From Rhizophagus clarus (lineage: Eukaryota > Glomeromycota > Glomeromycetes > Glomerales > Glomeraceae), in contig BLAL01000274.1 in assembly GCA_015698045.1 (NCBI GenBank), positions 1,426,001-1,490,000 of the forward strand: a stretch of DNA of 64,000 bases, in the 5' to 3' direction. A program made the translations under genes and the position numbers. This document shows, in pieces, positions 58,731-64,000 of this stretch. Under the pieces are notes generated by a model, which was given only the letters and a program-made list of their open reading frames with translations, had not been told where the DNA came from and searched no databases. Each line of letters begins with the position of its first letter. Position 1 is the first letter of the stretch.

Positions 58731-59780
58731 TCATGTACAAGAGACAACCTCAATTTTCACAATTTAATTTGACAATAGAAATTTATAGTTAAAGAATGTA
58801 ATTTACAAAGGAAATAATTTTGTAATTGAACAATGAAACTCATAACAATCATTAATTGTATATTTAACATTACACTTAGCTATATTAATAAATTCTAATT
58901 TTTATTATTAATCTTAAGGAAGGGAAGTGGGCAAGAAAGAAAGGAGGGAGAAGGAAGGGAAAAGAGAAAGAAGAGAAAGTAACGAAAGAAGAGGGCGAAG
59001 AGGAAACGAGAGAGAAGAGAGAGGGGTAGAAAAAGAGTGATAAGATTGAGAGAGCGAACGGGAGGAAGAGAGGGAAGAACGAAAATAATTAATTTTTTTT
59101 TTTTAATAATTAGCCACACGAGATGACACATGAATATTTTTATCACGTGATCATGCATCTACAATACATGTATATAATAAAAATATAAAAATATCATGTC
59201 ACTGATCTAAATTGTTAAAGTTTTTAATGTAAATTTGCAAATAATCGTATTATTTATTATTTACTGCACTATTTAAAATATAGTATTAAAGTTAATTGAC
59301 TTTTTCAAGATAAATACCAGTAATGAATTAACAACAAGATGCAAAAGTCATGAGGAAATGGACAAAGAAATGTTACATCCTATTAAAAAGATTGATCTGC
59401 ATCACACGTCAATTGACATGTTTCACCACCATCGGAGAGTTTCGTCAATATCGGGATGTTTCATTGTTTCGTCTCATCTTAACAATATTTAATATCATCA
59501 TTTAAAAAAAAAAGTTTTGCTGAAAAAATTAGATCACATGACGAAAACGAGTTAATTTACTTGTTTTTTTAACGGTCCATCCTTTCATTTTCTAAACGGA
59601 TTATATTCTTTACGCTAATCATAATCCTTTAAAATACTTTTATAACGAAGCAACCATTTATCAATTTATTGCAGTTTATTATAAATCCCATTAAATTAAA
59701 ACTAAAATCAAAATAATCCATTATAAATGGAATATATTACAAGAACAAAAAAAGATTTACTTGATTTTATTTTTTTTTTT
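58731..59780. other. Intergenic between convergent genes, with purine tract
   Basis: 3' flanks of the kelch gene (+) and UHRF1-like gene (-). No gene recognised; it holds the polypurine tract at 58915-59085. Confidence 0.5.
58915..59085 (+). repeat. Polypurine (GA-rich) tract, ~170 bp
   Basis: Almost unbroken A/G on the + strand with many GGGA, GAAA and GAGAG words and only isolated C or T. It stands out from the surrounding AT-rich DNA. Such tracts can form triplex (H-DNA) structures; here it lies between two convergent genes. Confidence 0.8.
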
Positions 59781-61641
59781 TTATAATTCATAAGTAGGGA
59801 TCACCTCATGTAATGCTTTCATAAGTTTTTGATTCGGTTTTAATCTAAAATTCGTTGGAAATTCGGTTCTACATTCAGGACATTTTTGACCCATAATTGA
59901 AATACTTCGAGTAAGACATTCTAGGCAAACATTATGAGTACAATTTGTCGTGATAGGCTGTACGACTAATCCAAAACAAACAGGACACTTAAATTCTCGT
60001 TCGCTTATAATTTCGATTAATTCCGTATGGTTTTCAAATTTTGATTCAAGAACTGTGGTCCAGGCTCGTTGATTATCTTTATCATTTTCAATAAGCTTTT
60101 CAAGAGTGGCCGAAATTTTGTACTCTTTTTCCCTTTTAACTTTTTTGGACTTTCCACCTTTATCATTATCCGGATCAGATACGCGTTTCTTGGAATCTTC
60201 GTTATCGTCACCCACGTGCATTTTTATTCCAAGTTCCTTAATTCGTTTTTTTCCTTCTTGAGTCCATGGAGCTGGTTCGGGATCGTCGCGACGCATAAGA
60301 TATCTCCAAACTTTGAATCCTGATGCACCTTTCTCTGGCCAATACTTCACTAACTTATATATTCCATCATACCTAATCCCTTCTTCTGGTGCGTATTTAG
60401 GATTATGCTTCGTTAATTTCGAGGATCGACATACTCTTACTGGCAAACTGTTCTTCCAGTTCCGCGCTTCAGCACCTTTTTTAGCGTTGACTTCAGCATC
60501 ACAAGTTCTAGCAAGGGCTTCATTTGTTTTTGCCAACTCTTGATCGAATGATTGTACAGCAACTCGTTTGTTGCCGGTTTTAAGGTCACGACCACCGGAA
60601 CCAGTATAGTAAAATTCATCACCATTATCCGTATCTTCAGGATATCCACCGCTGAGTACAATAGATACGGCACCAACGCTAGCTTTTCCAGCGATACCAG
60701 CAACAGGTGGACGATGGACTCCTGATTCAGAGCAAAATATTCTATATTTCCATGATGAACCAACAGGAACACCTGGAATTGGTCCAAAATAATCAGGATT
60801 AACTATCTCACATTTTTTGGAAAGTCCTACGCAAGCCATTCCTCTTCCCCATTTCTTTGTTTGTGTAGCTGAGGGCATCTTTGATTTTTTTGAATTCTCG
60901 AGATCTAAACTTTGACCAGCTAACACGACACCTTCATTTTTATGCTTGCAATCTTCACAATACCACTCCTCGTTCGGAAGCTCAGTGATACGTGGAGATA
61001 AACAATAGAAGTGAAAATAATATTGGCATTCGTCACACACTATTGTGTGTTCGTCATCATCTTTACCGCCACAAATATTGCATCCACAATGTCGACACTT
61101 TATTTTTTTATTTTTGCAATGGGTACAAAAATATTCTTCCTCTTGTTCAAAATTATTCGGATCGTTCATTATAGATGTTGATTTATTTTCGACATTTTCG
61201 TGTTCTGACACCTGTAAATTAGCTTCTTTCTCAACTCTTACAGGGACGTTCACAGATAAAACCGCAGATTCGGTTTCACCAGAAGTTTCAACGAATTGTT
61301 TTCTAATAAGTAAGACAACACTATTATGCTTAATATTATAATGAAAGAGGGTATGACCGTTCTCCAACTGAATATAAAAAAAAAAATTATGTTACTATCA
61401 GGGAAAGAATTAAGATACATTGAAAGTTAAAAATATCTGTAGTTTATACTAAAAACGCGTAATTACGCGTCTTATTTACCTGTTTACCGCCAAATAAAAG
61501 TCTCTGCCTTTCAGGTGGATATTCACGACGACCAAACTCTTTAGAAATTTCATCACGGATTTCCTTTATGTCGTCCGTGGGAGCGCACATGATTTTGACT
61601 TTCTCACTTTTCTCGTTTGGGGCGCTGATAAAAATATGCAT
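59781..61641 (-). CDS. UHRF1: UHRF1-like E3 ubiquitin ligase (UBL-PHD-SRA-RING)
   Basis: Two exons on the minus strand, 61641-61480 and 61367-59781, with a GT...AG intron, giving 582 residues. Residues 1-~77 are a ubiquitin-like domain (PPERQRLLFGGKQ joins LENGHTLFHYNI across the intron). 133-196 is a Cys-rich knuckle plus PHD finger (CTHC, CRHC, CNICGGKDDD, CDECQYYFHFYCLSP, EWYCEDC). About 225-405 is the SRA/YDG domain (WGRGMACVGLSKKCEIV, RPPVAGIAG, GGYPEDTDNGDEFYYTGSGG, then GNKR, the NKR finger). 525-563 is a C3HC4 RING (CPVC, CTHNVCLECL, CPEC). The family reads hemimethylated CpG via SRA, ubiquitinates histone H3 and recruits DNMT1. The 55 residues between UBL and PHD leave no room for the tandem Tudor module of animal UHRF1. 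Nuclear, chromatin-bound. Confidence 0.93.
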
Positions 61642-64000
61642 TTTTTTTCCAAAGTACGCGAAGTAAAAATGATTTTTGAAATAAAGATGGCCAGAAAAAA
61701 TCCACTTTTATTTAAGATTATCACCCCTTAAATTTCTTATATATGAGTAACTATACTATGACTTTTCCTTTCTAGATAATTTGCTCATGATAGGTTACTC
61801 GAGTAATCATTCTAACTCATTCTAATGATCTAATCCGAGTGATACAAAATATCATAGAAGTACCGAACTTGATCATACTTACATATATGGAAATCAAGTA
61901 CGATACTCGTAGCCTCCCTTGATCCCCCTTAAATGCAGCAGTCTTGATCCTTCTGTCTATATTTAGTATACGTAGGTGTACAACTGTACATGATAGATCA
62001 AAGTTTAAATAAACTGGTAACGTAATACCGTTATCGCGGACCACAGTACTCTAGATATCTTGCAAATTTTAGGGGGTACGGTTGACGTTGTACCTCGGGT
62101 GTATGAAATTTTTTTTATAAATGGAGGATTTTAATAAATTGTAAAATATTTAAGCGTGTCGCTTGGGTGAAATTAGATTGTTTAATGGTAAATCAAAAGA
62201 AATTGGAGATTTTTTTTTTTTTTTCAGAAAAAAGAGGAAGGAAATTATACGGCCCCCGAATATGATTGGAACCTCGTCGTGATAATTGATGTGATATCTA
62301 CTATGTTTACTAGTATCAAAATGGCCAAAGTGTACATGGTTACACTTATATTAGAGAAATTATTTCCAAAGTGTACGAAACAGTTTATCTTAATGTGATA
62401 TCTTCATATTCAGAGGTCGTGATATTATACATAGAGGCTGTTTTTAAATAAAAAAAATTATGAATAAATGTTATTTTTATTTTGGTATAATATATATATT
62501 TCATATTATTGAATCTTTCTTCTGATGTAAAAATATAAATCAATATACTCGTCAGCGGCAAATAATTTATCCGATTCCCCGTACCGCAGTATTTGTGAAA
62601 TGACGTTTCCAACGAAAAAGTACACTGAAATCTTTTTTAAGAAAATGTATCTAGTGTTCAATCTAAAAATTGTTAACATACTGTTTCTTATTTTCGTTAC
62701 TTTTTTCGTATATTTAAAAAGGGTGAAAATATTTTGATACTTTTTCTGCGTATTTAGAAAGGTCATTTGAAGCAGATTTGAAGCGGAGCAGAGAATGATT
62801 ATGATGAAAACGATTTATATCTAACGATAGGGTTCTTAATCAAGTCGAGTAAGATCAATTAATCGATCATAAGATTTCAGCTATTGGACTAACTTTGATT
62901 GATATTTGATCTATCAAATTTGCCTAAATTGATTGATCTTTTTTACCCATGCTAATCGACCATAATAATATGATGTAATATTATGACCTCATAGCGGATA
63001 GTTTGAAGATCAGGTGATCGGTAATCGCAAATCTATTTTTCTTAAATTTGACGCGAAAAAAAAAAATGTCAGACAAGAGCAAAAAATGTAAATATTAAAA
63101 TAATATCATGTCAACAATCTAAAGATAATGGCTCAGGTTCAAATGATAATCAAGTAATCCTTTGGTATAAATTCATTTTAAAATTGTTTGAAAGTTTAGA
63201 AATGAAATTTAATCAAATTTAATAAATTCAATCAATGATCTACTGTATCAATTTTAAATCGATTATCCTATTTTTGTTTGATCGATCAAATCATCGATCG
63301 TTGGAAAGTATTTTATTAGTCTTACATAATAAATAATAATTACTTTTGAAGACAATATAAAATTCTGAGAATACTCAATTCAAAGCATAATTTTTAAGGA
63401 TTAAGCAAGAAATTACTAGTATAAGGTTAATTTTAGTATTTTATGACAACCTTGAAATTTTATATTATAAAAAACAATTTCATATGAATTTACGTATAAA
63501 ATTTTTAGATGATTCCAGAAGACGCAGACACAGACTGATTTTTGAGCATAAAATAATTTTTAATAATTTAAAGTATATCACAAATTATTATCCTGATTCA
63601 TGTTTGTTTAAAAAAAACTGCAAAATATTAAGACTTAACAAAAATTGACGTGACCTGGATATGAAACCCATTATGTCGGTTGAGTGGAACCGACAGGACC
63701 GTGAGACCATTTTTACCTTAAAAAGAAAATACTCTTTAAATTTTAGAGCCTTAAAAAGCCCTAATTAACATTTGCTTAAAATAGCATTACACAAATAATG
63801 CAAATAGGTATATTGACTCTGCCAGCGTCTATATACTCATCTTTTTTTTCATTTATTTTTTCATTTATTTTTATTTAACTACAGTAAATCATAATATGAG
63901 CTATTAACTAATTATTATTATTATCATTATAATTTATTTATTTTTTTCATCAAATTTACGCGATCTTATTTATCTAGGATTAATAATTAATGACTAATTA
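61642..64000. other. Intergenic, AT-rich
   Basis: 5' flank of the UHRF1-like gene and about 2.3 kb without a recognised gene. 62,840-62,960 and 63,230-63,310 are rich in GATCGATC/ATTGATTGATC words and look like related, decayed repeats. A T-run lies at about 62210-62224. Confidence 0.45.

Noticed and set aside
58895..59158. 87-codon minus-strand frame rich in Leu/Pro/Ser/Phe
   Set aside because: Complement of the polypurine tract; composition artefact.

Overview
The window looks like nuclear DNA of an arbuscular mycorrhizal fungus of the Rhizophagus type (Glomeromycota). The evidence is a very A+T-rich sequence (by eye about three quarters A+T), short GT...AG introns of roughly 50-110 nt, a large tandem family of Sel1-repeat proteins, kinase genes and kinase relics of the expanded Glomeromycotan type, single-pass membrane kelch proteins, and many small palindromic transposon-like elements. 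No rRNA, CRISPR array or convincing tRNA was recognised. Species assignment is inference; nothing was searched.

Layout. 1-34 kb is a birth-and-death cluster of Sel1-repeat genes, all on the + strand: a 5'-truncated copy at the window edge, copies starting at 2754 (3' end decayed), 14225, 19482 and 27527, a wrecked copy at 30768-32297 and a shorter relic near 33.2 kb. Between them lie a dead pseudokinase (7351-8235), a five-exon telomere-repeat-binding-factor-like gene (10587-12426), a second kinase pseudogene (24110-25569), a minus-strand kelch relic (26480-26830), a DUF2235 hydrolase relic (33947-34222) and palindromic elements near 17.3-18.1 kb and 22.7-23.2 kb. 34806-38694 is a complete-looking but inactivated Tc1/mariner DD34E element with very long, unequal inverted arms built from about 335-bp palindromic units and an exact TA target duplication.

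41146-45802 (minus) is a five-exon gene for a protein kinase fused to about 27 Sel1 repeats. Its 3' part is an array with an exact 324-bp period (three Sel1 repeats), and it ends early because of a one-base homopolymer expansion. 49123-50286 is an intact DUF2235 alpha/beta-hydrolase. 51767-52206 is a hAT-like non-autonomous element. 57018-58730 is a six-exon secreted/membrane kelch protein. 59781-61641 (minus) is a UHRF1-like protein (ubiquitin-like, PHD, SRA, RING) lacking the tandem Tudor module. Long stretches between these are AT-rich and mostly without recognisable genes.

Common themes. The Sel1 genes share a roughly 200-residue N-terminal region that I do not recognise, and a three-repeat (108-residue) grammar that also underlies the kinase-Sel1 fusion. 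The 7.4-kb pseudokinase has the same exon order as the fusion gene's kinase, so kinase and Sel1 modules have been duplicated and reshuffled within this locus. Several start codons are preceded by a strand-asymmetric T-tract followed directly by an A-tract, which looks like a recurrent promoter architecture. The UHRF1-like and telomere-factor genes are the likely conserved housekeeping/chromatin genes in an otherwise fast-evolving region.
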